From assembly GCA_028290385.1 (NCBI GenBank), contig JAQGJZ010000266.1, forward strand, positions 1 to 5,561: a DNA stretch of 5,561 nucleotides. Direction: 5' to 3'. Origin of the DNA: Enterovirga sp. GTDB taxonomy: Bacteria > Pseudomonadota > Alphaproteobacteria > Rhizobiales > Beijerinckiaceae. Below the pieces are notes generated by a model that searched no databases, had not been told where the DNA came from, and saw only the letters and a list, made by a program, of their open reading frames with translations. Below, in pieces: positions 1 through 5,406 of the stretch; position 1 is the stretch's first letter; each line of letters opens with the position of its first letter. Both the position numbers and the translations under genes were made by a program.

Positions 1-436
1 GCGAGATCCCCCGGCCGCCGCGGCCGATGACGACCGTCAGTTCGCCCTCGTAATCCGTGGACTGCGTCGGATCGAGATAGGACGGGATCGGCTCGCCCGG
101 TCCGATGACTGAGGACGGCGGCTTGGTGAAGATCACGGGCGCCTCGGGGACGATCTCCGCCGCGCTCGCGTCGAAGCCGCTCGTGGCGAATTCGCGGGCA
201 TGCTCGTGGTAGTTCTTGCCGACGCAGAAGACGTTGCGCGGGGGGCGCGGGATCGGCGCCAGGAGCTTTACGGCCGAGAGCGGAACAGTCTCTCCCCGCC
301 CGGCCTCAGCCGAGCCCCCCTCCGACAGACGGCGGATCAGGGACAGCATGTCCGCATCGTCGAGCAGGGTGACCTGGTCTCCCGCGACGATGCCGGTCCG
401 GGTGCGGCCGCCTGACGAGACGGTTGCGAGCTTCAT
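1..436 (-). CDS. Fumarylacetoacetate hydrolase (FAH) family protein, C-terminus cut off by the window edge
   Basis: The first 145 residues are present; the gene continues past the left edge. Residues 1-60 look like the small N-terminal domain (starts MKLATVSSGG). From about residue 66 the FAH catalytic fold begins, with the hallmark NVFCVGKNYHEHA (68-80), VIFTKPPSSVIGPGEPI (101-117) and DYEGELTVVIG (128-138). In this family the two glutamates of the E-x-E motif (here E130 and E132) bind the divalent metal together with a later Asp that lies outside the window. Family members are cytoplasmic Mg/Mn enzymes that hydrolyse, isomerise or decarboxylate beta-diketo or oxo acids: fumarylpyruvate hydrolase, 2-hydroxyhepta-2,4-diene-1,7-dioate isomerase, oxaloacetate decarboxylase. 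The exact substrate cannot be told from this fragment. The ATG is preceded by AAGGA (444-448) at 7 nt. It is third in the minus-strand operon, 16 nt after the solute-binding protein stop, so co-transcription is likely. The family call is secure; the specific activity is open. Confidence 0.93.
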   Translation of the reverse strand, partial: MKLATVSSGGRTRTGIVAGDQVTLLDDADMLSLIRRLSEGGSAEAGRGETVPLSAVKLLAPIPRPPRNVFCVGKNYHEHAREFATSGFDASAAEIVPEAPVIFTKPPSSVIGPGEPIPSYLDPTQSTDYEGELTVVIGRGGRGIS

Positions 437-452
437 CGGTCGTTCCTTCGGA

Positions 453-1253
453 TCAGCGTGATGCGGGCGGCGCGACGGCCGCGTCCGGCTGGTTGTGGCG
501 CGCGACGGCCTCGGCGACAAAGCCGGAGGCCTTCATCTCCTCCACGAAGTGCCGGAGATAGGCCGAGGCTCCCGGCCTGCCCTGGGGCGTGCCCATGGCC
601 TGCTCTATCACCATGAAGCGGCCGGGGATGACGCGGTATCCCGGCGTCGCGCGGGCGAAGGCGACGAGTGGCTGCTTCACGCCGGCTGCCGCCTCGAGCC
701 CCCTCGTCGAGAAGAGCTGCATCGACGCCTCGGATGTCTCCGCCCGAACGAGGCTCGCCTGTTTCAGGGTGCGGGTCAGGAACAGGTCGTAGGCGCTGCC
801 CCGGCCCACCGCGATCCTGATGCCGGTCCGGTCGAAATCGTCGATCGCCCTCAGCGGCGAGTCCTCGCGCACGAGGTAGGTCCCCTCGATCACAACATAG
901 GGAGCCGTGAAGCTGATCTCCTCCGCACGGCGTGGATCGACGGCCAGAAAGGCGACATCCCAGACGTTCTTGCCCGCCGAATCCGTCACCTTGCCGGCGC
1001 CGTCGAAGCGAACGAACTCGATCGTCACGGAAAGGCGCCTCGCGAGTTCTCGGGCGAGATCGACGGTGATGCCGGCCGGCTCGCCATCGGGGCCGAGCCC
1101 CGCCAGCACGGGATTGCCGAGATTGATCGCTGCACGCAGCCGACCCGTCGGGGCCAGTTCGCGAACCACATCGGCCGGGGCCTGCGCCCCTGCGGGGGCC
1201 GAGGCGGCACCTGCCAGGGCGGCCACCACCGTCCGCCTGTCCAGCGCCGTCAA
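453..1253 (-). CDS. Periplasmic family-3 extracellular solute-binding protein (ABC-type), TTG start
   Basis: This 266-residue protein has an export signal at residues 1-25 (a DRR pair at 5-7, a hydrophobic Ala-rich stretch at 9-20, likely cleavage after AGAQA at 25). It is followed by an SBP_bac_3 domain: GRLRAAINLGNPVLAG (37-52), GEPAGITVDLARELARRL (57-74), WDVAFLAVDPRRAEEISFTAPYV (98-120), and the second lobe with IRIAVGRGSAYD (145-156). Family members bind small polar ligands, often amino acids, in the periplasm for an ABC importer; no permease or ATPase gene is in the window. R109 aligns with the Arg that holds the ligand carboxylate, whereas the Asp that usually holds the alpha-amino group seems absent near residue 192. 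The start is TTG, overlapping the stop of the upstream hydrolase gene as TTGA (1250-1253). No strong Shine-Dalgarno is visible, which fits translational coupling. GTG codons at residues 9 and 10 are alternative starts but would destroy the signal. Family is confident; ligand unknown. Confidence 0.9.
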   Translation of the reverse strand: MTALDRRTVVAALAGAASAPAGAQAPADVVRELAPTGRLRAAINLGNPVLAGLGPDGEPAGITVDLARELARRLSVTIEFVRFDGAGKVTDSAGKNVWDVAFLAVDPRRAEEISFTAPYVVIEGTYLVREDSPLRAIDDFDRTGIRIAVGRGSAYDLFLTRTLKQASLVRAETSEASMQLFSTRGLEAAAGVKQPLVAFARATPGYRVIPGRFMVIEQAMGTPQGRPGASAYLRHFVEEMKASGFVAEAVARHNQPDAAVAPPASR

Positions 1254-2239
1254 ACGACGGGCATCCAGGGCCGCGGAATCTCGCGGTACCCGCTGGACGT
1301 CTTCTCAAGATAGGCAGCGCCGGGGAACGGATAATGGAAGCCCTGGATGAGCATCCGCTCCGCCGCGACCATGTCGTACACGCGGCGCCGCGTGGCCTCG
1401 GCCATCACCCCGTCCTGGTCGAAGGCCGGGTGCCAGCCCGGGTTGCGGGCGAAGAGCGCCGGCAGGTTGGTCACGTCCGACTGGACGAAGACCTGATCCT
1501 TGCCCGACGAGATCACGTACGACGTATGGCCGGGCGTGTGGCCGGGCGTGCCAACGGCCTTGATCCCGGGGAGAACGTCCTTCTCCCAGGCGTAAGGCGT
1601 GACCTTGCGGTTGAGGGCATCGAAGACCCGGCGGTTGTTCTTGAACAACCCCTCCATGCGGCCTTTCGGGGCGCGGCTCATCTCGCCGTCATCCATCCAG
1701 AAGGCCCATTCCTTCTCGGGGACCATGACGGTCGCGTTCGGGAAGGCGAGCTTCCCGTCGGCGGTCAGCAAGCCGTTCACATGGTCGCCGTGAAAGTGCG
1801 AGATGATCACCACGTCGACAGCCTCGGGCGTGAAGCCGGCGGCGCGCAGGTTGCGCTGGAACTGCCCGGCGGCTCCCTTCGATGTCGCGAAGTTCCCCTC
1901 GCCCGTGCCGGTGTCGATCACCGCAAGATGCGCGCCGGTATTCACCACAATCGGGGTGTAGGGCACTGAGAGCTGTTCGGGATCGAGATAGGCCGCCGCA
2001 AGCGCGGCGCTGATCTCCGCCTTCGAGGCATTGGTCACGAACCCGTCCGGGATCGGATAGGTGCTCACACCATCCGTGACGGCCGTGATCTGATACTCGC
2101 CGACCTTGTAGCGGTAGAATCCCGGCGCCTGCTGGTTGGCTTTCGCGGGCGTCGCCGCGCTCGCGCCGGCGGACGAATCTGAGCTGACGGCTCCCAACAC
2201 AGTGGCTGCTCCCAAAACGTGACGACGAGACCAGTCCAC
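1250..2239 (-). CDS. Exported metallo-beta-lactamase-fold hydrolase, methyl-parathion-hydrolase/lactonase-like
   Basis: This is a binuclear metal hydrolase. Residue numbers follow the longer reading from the ATG at 2275 (341 aa). Metal motifs: HFHGDH (H160, H162, D164, H165), GTPGHTPGH (242-250, H250 the likely ligand), D267 in QSDV and H314 in GFHYPFPG, so the full seven-ligand set is present. The body resembles methyl parathion hydrolase and AHL-lactonase-like enzymes: APGFYRYKVGEYQITAVTDG (50-69), IVVNTGAHLAVIDTGTG (109-125) and a C-terminal GYREIP. A twin-arginine leader, WSRRHVLGAATVLGAV (15-30), predicts Tat export to the periplasm as a folded metalloenzyme. I chose GTG at 2239 (329 aa) because GGGGAGGG (2248-2255) sits 8 nt upstream and because it puts the RR pair close to the N-terminus. 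The ATG at 2275 has no comparable ribosome site. It is first in the minus-strand operon, divergent from the crotonase gene. Lactone, ester or phosphotriester substrates are all possible. Confidence 0.9.
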   Translation of the reverse strand: MDWSRRHVLGAATVLGAVSSDSSAGASAATPAKANQQAPGFYRYKVGEYQITAVTDGVSTYPIPDGFVTNASKAEISAALAAAYLDPEQLSVPYTPIVVNTGAHLAVIDTGTGEGNFATSKGAAGQFQRNLRAAGFTPEAVDVVIISHFHGDHVNGLLTADGKLAFPNATVMVPEKEWAFWMDDGEMSRAPKGRMEGLFKNNRRVFDALNRKVTPYAWEKDVLPGIKAVGTPGHTPGHTSYVISSGKDQVFVQSDVTNLPALFARNPGWHPAFDQDGVMAEATRRRVYDMVAAERMLIQGFHYPFPGAAYLEKTSSGYREIPRPWMPVV

Positions 2240-2247
2240 TGCCGGAT

Positions 2248-2255
2248 CCCTCCCC
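2248..2255 (-). promoter_or_regulatory. Shine-Dalgarno supporting the GTG start of the metallo-hydrolase
   Basis: Read on the minus strand this is GGGGAGGG, 8 nt before the GTG at 2239-2237. It is among the strongest ribosome-binding sites in the window. It lies inside the coding sequence if the ATG at 2275 is used, so it is the main argument for the shorter protein. Confidence 0.6.
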
Positions 2256-2279
2256 GTTCTTGTTGGGGCGACCATGCAT

Positions 2280-2295
2280 CACCGCAGCAGCGGTG
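2280..2295. repeat. Short inverted repeat, 6-bp arms with a 4-nt loop
   Basis: CACCGC (2280-2285) and GCGGTG (2290-2295) are perfect complements around AGCA. It lies 41 bp upstream of the hydrolase GTG start, where it could be a leader hairpin or an operator half. Repeats of this size arise often by chance in GC-rich DNA, so functional confidence is low. Confidence 0.3.
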
Positions 2296-2348
2296 CCAAG
2301 GGGTGGTGCGGGCCGGCGCGTTCGACCCACGGAGGATTGCCGGACGGC

Positions 2349-2363
2349 TTTGGCGCCGCCAAA
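2349..2363. promoter_or_regulatory. Perfect 15-bp palindrome, candidate operator
   Basis: The sequence is TTTGGCG, C, CGCCAAA: 7-bp perfectly complementary arms around one central base. Its A/T-rich outer ends stand out against the GC-rich surroundings. It sits roughly mid-way in the divergent intergenic region, about 81 bp from the crotonase ATG and 117 bp from the hydrolase GTG, as expected for a dimeric repressor or activator controlling both directions. The cognate regulator is not in the window. No family consensus is claimed. Confidence 0.45.
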
Positions 2364-2436
2364 CTGGCTCGCCCTCGGACCGGCTCCCCTTCGGGCCGAT
2401 GTGTCCGGCCCGCCGATCCAGGTCCTGAGAACCGCC

Positions 2437-3240
2437 ATGTCCGCAGCCCTCTCCGCCACGCCCGACCAGGACCTGCTCTTCGAGATGCGGGACGGCATCG
2501 CAAAGGTGACGTTCAACCGGCCGCAGGCGCGCAACGCGCTCACCTTCGCGATGTACGAGCGGCTTGCCGAGATCTGCCGCGAGCTCGATGCCGACAGCTC
2601 GGCGCGCGCCCTCATCATCACGGGCGCGGGCGGGAAGGCCTTTGCGTCCGGAACCGACATCAATCAGTTCCGCGCCTTCAAGACGGCCGATGACGCGCTC
2701 GAATACGAAGGCCGGATCGACCGTATCCTGTCCACGCTGGAGCGATGCCGGGTGCCGACCATCGCGGCGGTCCCGGGCTTCTGCACGGGTGGTGGCGCCG
2801 GGATCGCGGCCTGCTGCGACATCCGCATCGGCACGGCGGACGCGAAGTTCGGCTTTCCGATCGCCCGCACCCTCGGCAACTGCCTGTCGACCGCGAATAT
2901 CGGGCGCCTGGTGGATCTGATCGGGCCCGCCCGGGTGAAGGACATCATCTTCACGGCCCGGCTCGTGGAGGCGCAGGAGGCTTTGTCCGTCGGGCTCCTC
3001 TCCGAGGTGGTCGCGGACGCGGATGCGCTCGCGATCCGCGCCAACGAACTCGCCCGCCTCATCGCCGGACATGCGCCCCTGACCCTTCGGGCCACCAAGG
3101 AGGCGGTGCGCCGGCTCGGCACGCGCCTGTCCCGCGAGGAAGGGCAGGACCTGATCCTCATGTGCTACATGAGCCAGGATTTCCGGGAGGGGATGGACGC
3201 CTTCCTCAACAAGCGCCCGCCCGCCTGGAAAGGCGAATAG
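2437..3240 (+). CDS. Enoyl-CoA hydratase/isomerase (crotonase) family protein lacking the canonical catalytic glutamates
   Basis: The protein has 267 residues, the normal length of a single-domain crotonase. Family landmarks: FNRPQARNAL (26-35), the first oxyanion-hole segment KAFASGTDI (67-75), the second oxyanion-hole segment GFCTGGGAGIAACCDIRIG (114-132), ADAKFGFPIARTLGNCLS (134-151), and a C-terminal acyl-CoA-binding helix region that includes APLTLRATKEAV (213-224). The fold binds an acyl-CoA and stabilises a thioester enolate in the cytoplasm. Aligned by eye with mitochondrial enoyl-CoA hydratase, the two catalytic glutamates (rat E144 and E164) are replaced by G122 and I142, so standard hydratase chemistry is doubtful. 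An isomerase, lyase, hydrolase or another crotonase reaction is possible. The start is ATG, with only a weak GAGA about 7 nt upstream; GTG at 2401 is an in-frame alternative with no better ribosome site. It is first in a two-gene operon with the CoA-transferase, which probably makes its substrate. Confidence 0.93.
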   Translation: MSAALSATPDQDLLFEMRDGIAKVTFNRPQARNALTFAMYERLAEICRELDADSSARALIITGAGGKAFASGTDINQFRAFKTADDALEYEGRIDRILSTLERCRVPTIAAVPGFCTGGGAGIAACCDIRIGTADAKFGFPIARTLGNCLSTANIGRLVDLIGPARVKDIIFTARLVEAQEALSVGLLSEVVADADALAIRANELARLIAGHAPLTLRATKEAVRRLGTRLSREEGQDLILMCYMSQDFREGMDAFLNKRPPAWKGE

Positions 3241-3251
3241 GCGTCATTCCG

Positions 3252-4481
3252 ATGTCGGAGGCAGCCCGCAATCCCACCGGTCCGCTCGCCGGGCTAAAGG
3301 TGGTCGACCTGACCCACGTGATGGCCGGGCCGACCTGCACCATGCTGCTCGCCGACATGGGGGCGGACGTCATCAAGGTCGAGAAAAGCCCGACCGGCGA
3401 CGACACCCGCCTGTCCGTGCCGCCGAAGATCGGCGACCAGGCGGCATCCTTTATGATGATGAACCGCAACAAGCGGGGCATCGTACTGGACCTGAAGGTT
3501 CCGGGCGGCGCGGCCGTGCTGCGCCGCCTGATCCGCAGCGCGGACGTGGTGGTCGAGAACTTCGGGCCGGACGTGATGGAGCGGCTCGGCTTCGGGTATG
3601 AGGCCGTGAAGGCCGAGAACCCAGGGCTGATCTATTGCTCGCTCTCCGGCTTCGGCCGGACCGGACCCTATCGCCACCGCCGCGGCTTCGACCTCGTCGC
3701 CCAGGCGATGAGCGGCATCATGACGTTTACGGGGGACGGGCCGGACAGCCCGCCCGCCAAATGCGGCCCGCCACTCTCCGACATCACGGCCGGCATCCTG
3801 GCGGCGCTCGGCATCGCGTCGGCCTACGCGCACCGGCTCAAGACCGGGGAAGGCCAGTGGGTCGAAACCTCGCTGTTCGAGGCGGCGCTGATCCAGACCT
3901 ATTGGCAATCGGCAATCGCGCTCGCGACCGGCGAGGCGCCGCGCGCCATGGGCTCCGCGCACCCACTGAACGCGCCCTACCAGGCTTTCCAGGCCGCGGA
4001 TGGCTGGATCGTGGTCGGCGGCGCCAACCAGAAGAACTTCGCCCGTACCCTGGAGGCGCTGGGCGCGCCGGAGCTCGGGACCGATCCGCGCTTTGCCACC
4101 AACGCCGCCCGGATGGCGAACCTCCCGGCGCTCGAAGCCGAGCTCTCGGCCCGCTTCGCGACGAACTCCGCCGCGCATTGGCTCGAGCTGCTGGACCGGG
4201 CCGGCGTGCCCTGCGGCCCGGTGAACGACATGCTGCAGGCGCTGTCCGACCCGCAGACCATTGCGCGCGAGATGGTCGTGGAGGTGCAGCACCCGACGGC
4301 CGGACCCGTGAAAGCGATCGGCTTTCCGGTGAAATTCTCCGGCACGCCCGGCAATGTGCGCAAGGCTGCCCCGCTTCTCGGGGAGGACACGCGCGAGGTG
4401 CTGCGGGAATACGGGTTCTCCGACGCGGAGATCGCCGCGTTCGAGGCCGAGGGCGCCGTGACGAGCTACGGCGCCGGCTGA
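3252..4481 (+). CDS. CaiB/BaiF family (class III) CoA-transferase
   Basis: The protein has 409 residues, typical for the family. It starts with PLAGLKVVDLTHVMAGPTCTMLLADMGADVIKVEKSPTGDDTR (11-53), the standard N-terminal CoA-transferase signature. NRNKRGIVLDLK (71-82), VVVENFGPDVMERLG (99-113) and CSLSGFGRTGPYRHRRGFD (129-147) follow. The catalytic Asp, which forms the aspartyl-CoA anhydride in formyl-CoA transferase, corresponds to D177 in GPPLSDITAG (172-181), and GEGQWVETSLFEAAL follows at 199-213. The C-terminal part includes AGVPCGPVND (317-326). Class III enzymes move CoA between carboxylic acids (carnitine, formate/oxalate, succinate/itaconate or benzylsuccinate types); the acids used here cannot be read from sequence. 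The ATG lies 11 nt after the crotonase stop with a weak ribosome site, indicating a coupled operon. The stop faces that of the LtnD-like gene across 2 bp. Possible role: activating the carboxylate that the crotonase then transforms. Confidence 0.95.
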   Translation: MSEAARNPTGPLAGLKVVDLTHVMAGPTCTMLLADMGADVIKVEKSPTGDDTRLSVPPKIGDQAASFMMMNRNKRGIVLDLKVPGGAAVLRRLIRSADVVVENFGPDVMERLGFGYEAVKAENPGLIYCSLSGFGRTGPYRHRRGFDLVAQAMSGIMTFTGDGPDSPPAKCGPPLSDITAGILAALGIASAYAHRLKTGEGQWVETSLFEAALIQTYWQSAIALATGEAPRAMGSAHPLNAPYQAFQAADGWIVVGGANQKNFARTLEALGAPELGTDPRFATNAARMANLPALEAELSARFATNSAAHWLELLDRAGVPCGPVNDMLQALSDPQTIAREMVVEVQHPTAGPVKAIGFPVKFSGTPGNVRKAAPLLGEDTREVLREYGFSDAEIAAFEAEGAVTSYGAG

Positions 4482-4496
4482 TCTCAGCCCGCGCCG
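4469..4496. terminator. Imperfect 28-bp palindrome across the two convergent stop codons, possible bidirectional terminator
   Basis: The inner arms GGCTGA (4476-4481) and TCAGCC (4484-4489) flank TC. After one C/C mismatch (4475/4490) six more pairs follow, CGGCGC (4469-4474) with GCGCCG (4491-4496). The axis is exactly the 2-bp gap between the CoA-transferase TGA and the LtnD-like TGA, so the two stop codons form part of the stem. The RNA hairpin would be very GC-rich from either strand. Neither side has a T-tract, so it is not a textbook intrinsic terminator; it may slow polymerase, block 3' exonucleases or act together with Rho. Confidence 0.45.
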
Positions 4497-5380
4497 GGCA
4501 GCGTCGTTCCGGACACCTGCGCGTAGAGGCGGGCCACCGAGGCGTCGTCGTCCCGGCCCATGCCGGCGCCCGCCGTCATCAGAAACATCTGCAGCGCGGC
4601 CGCGGCCATCGGCACCGGAAACCGCGCCCCGCGTGCCATGTCCTGAACGATGCCGAGGTCCTTCACGAAGATCTCGACCGCGCTGCGCGGCGTGTAATCG
4701 CCGTCCAGCACATGCGGAACGCGGTTCTCGAACATCCAGGAGTTGCCGGCCGAGGCCGTGATCACCTCGTACACCTTCCTGATGTCGAGCCCCTGCCGGG
4801 CCGCGAACGCGATCGCCTCCGAGGCCGCCGCGATATGCACGCCTGCGAGGAGCTGGTTGATCATCTTGAACGCGGCGCCCTGGCCGGGCTCGGGGCCGAG
4901 CTCATAGACGGTGCCGGCCATGGCGGAGAGCGCCGGGCGCGCCGCCGCGAAGGCCGCCTCGCTGCCCGAGGCCAGGAAGGTGAGCGCGCCCTCCGCGGCC
5001 CGCTGCGCGCCACCGCTCATCGGCGCGTCGAGATAATGGAGGCCGAGCGCTTCCACCCGCCGGGCGAGCCCGCGCGCGATCTCCGGATCCATGGTGGCGG
5101 AGGAGACGAACACGGCACCGGGCGGCATCGCGGCCGCGACGCCATCCGGCCCGAACAGAACCTGCTCCGTCTGGGCCGCGTTCACGACGACCGAGACCAC
5201 GAGGGCCGCATCCCGCGCGGCTGCGGCCGCGTTCGGGGCCGCCCGGCCGCCCGCTTCGGCGAGGATCGCGAGCGCCGCATCCGAGAGGTCGCAGCCCGAC
5301 ACGTCGAACCCGGCCCGGAGGAGCGAGCGGGCCATCCCAAGGCCCTTGGAGCCGAGCCCGATCACGGCTACCTTCGTCAT
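4484..5380 (-). CDS. ltnD: NAD-dependent beta-hydroxyacid dehydrogenase, L-threonate dehydrogenase-like
   Basis: This 298-residue protein belongs to the 3-hydroxyisobutyrate dehydrogenase family. The N-terminal Rossmann fold has GLGSKG (8-13) and an acidic D31 after the second strand (SGCDLS), which favours NAD over NADP. The substrate motif DAPMSGG is at 118-124. The catalytic Lys is K172 in GAAFKMINQLLAGVHIAAASEA (168-189), with N175 beside it. The segment ITASAGNSWMFENRVPHV (207-224) and FVKDLGIV (238-245) are typical of the LtnD/YgbJ subgroup. In the characterised acid-sugar pathway LtnD oxidises the 2-hydroxyl of L-threonate to 2-oxo-tetronate in the cytoplasm. The call is strengthened by the OtnK-type kinase C-terminus 26 nt upstream on the same strand. 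A strong GGAGGAG (5390-5396) lies 9 nt before the ATG. K12 replaces the Met common in the GLGSMG motif. Other 4-carbon acid sugars, such as erythronate, are possible substrates. Confidence 0.9.
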   Translation of the reverse strand: MTKVAVIGLGSKGLGMARSLLRAGFDVSGCDLSDAALAILAEAGGRAAPNAAAAARDAALVVSVVVNAAQTEQVLFGPDGVAAAMPPGAVFVSSATMDPEIARGLARRVEALGLHYLDAPMSGGAQRAAEGALTFLASGSEAAFAAARPALSAMAGTVYELGPEPGQGAAFKMINQLLAGVHIAAASEAIAFAARQGLDIRKVYEVITASAGNSWMFENRVPHVLDGDYTPRSAVEIFVKDLGIVQDMARGARFPVPMAAAALQMFLMTAGAGMGRDDDASVARLYAQVSGTTLPGAG

Positions 5381-5406
5381 CGCGTGTGTCTCCTCCGGCG
5401 CGCCCG

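Larger units (their letters stand above)
2240..2436. promoter_or_regulatory. Divergent intergenic control region between the hydrolase operon and the crotonase/CoA-transferase operon
   Basis: At 197 bp this is the only sizeable non-coding stretch in the window. Both outward operons must have their promoters here unless they are read from further away. I see no convincing sigma-70 -35/-10 pair on either strand; the closest plus-strand match, TTGCCG near 2338 with 17-nt spacing, has a poor -10. The region holds a perfect 15-bp palindrome (2349-2363), a short inverted repeat (2280-2295) and a GGAGG at 2331-2335 that has no start codon at a usable distance. No regulator gene is adjacent in the window. 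Confidence 0.55.

Noticed and set aside
433..1308. Minus-strand 291-codon frame overlapping the solute-binding protein in another phase
   Set aside because: Its translation is Arg/Gly-rich low complexity with no family motif; it is an out-of-phase shadow of the real gene.
495..1313. Plus-strand open frame of 272 codons opposite the solute-binding protein
   Set aside because: The minus-strand frame has clear SBP_bac_3 motifs. The plus-strand translation is rich in Arg, His and Gly with no recognisable domain, as expected for antisense frames in GC-rich DNA.
1525..1552. Tandem-looking repeat of GGCCGGGCGTG units
   Set aside because: It encodes the PGHTPGH metal-binding motif of the hydrolase; the repetition reflects protein sequence and GC-rich codon choice, not a DNA repeat element.
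2339..2409. Distant inverted repeat GCCGGAC / GTCCGGC in the intergenic region
   Set aside because: The arms are only 7 bp, more than 50 bp apart and of common GC-rich composition; chance is the simpler explanation.
2260..2436. Upstream extension of the crotonase frame (59 extra codons)
   Set aside because: The extension is Pro/Arg/Ala-rich, does not resemble any crotonase N-terminus and would cover the control region. The family fold begins right after the ATG at 2437.
1689..2663. Long minus-strand frame through the hydrolase 5' part, the intergenic region and the crotonase start
   Set aside because: It overlaps two genes with solid motifs and shows no coherent domain of its own.
2065..3072. 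Minus-strand 335-codon frame antisense to the crotonase gene
   Set aside because: Charged, Arg/Asp/Gly-rich composition without motifs; the plus-strand crotonase is clearly the coding frame.
2745..3251. Upstream extension of the CoA-transferase frame inside the crotonase gene (169 extra codons)
   Set aside because: CaiB-family proteins start close to the PLAGLKVVDL motif. The extension is out of phase with the crotonase and carries no motif.
3294..4292. Minus-strand 332-codon frame antisense to the CoA-transferase
   Set aside because: Rich in His, Arg and Gly with no domain. The plus strand carries the full CaiB signature including the catalytic Asp.
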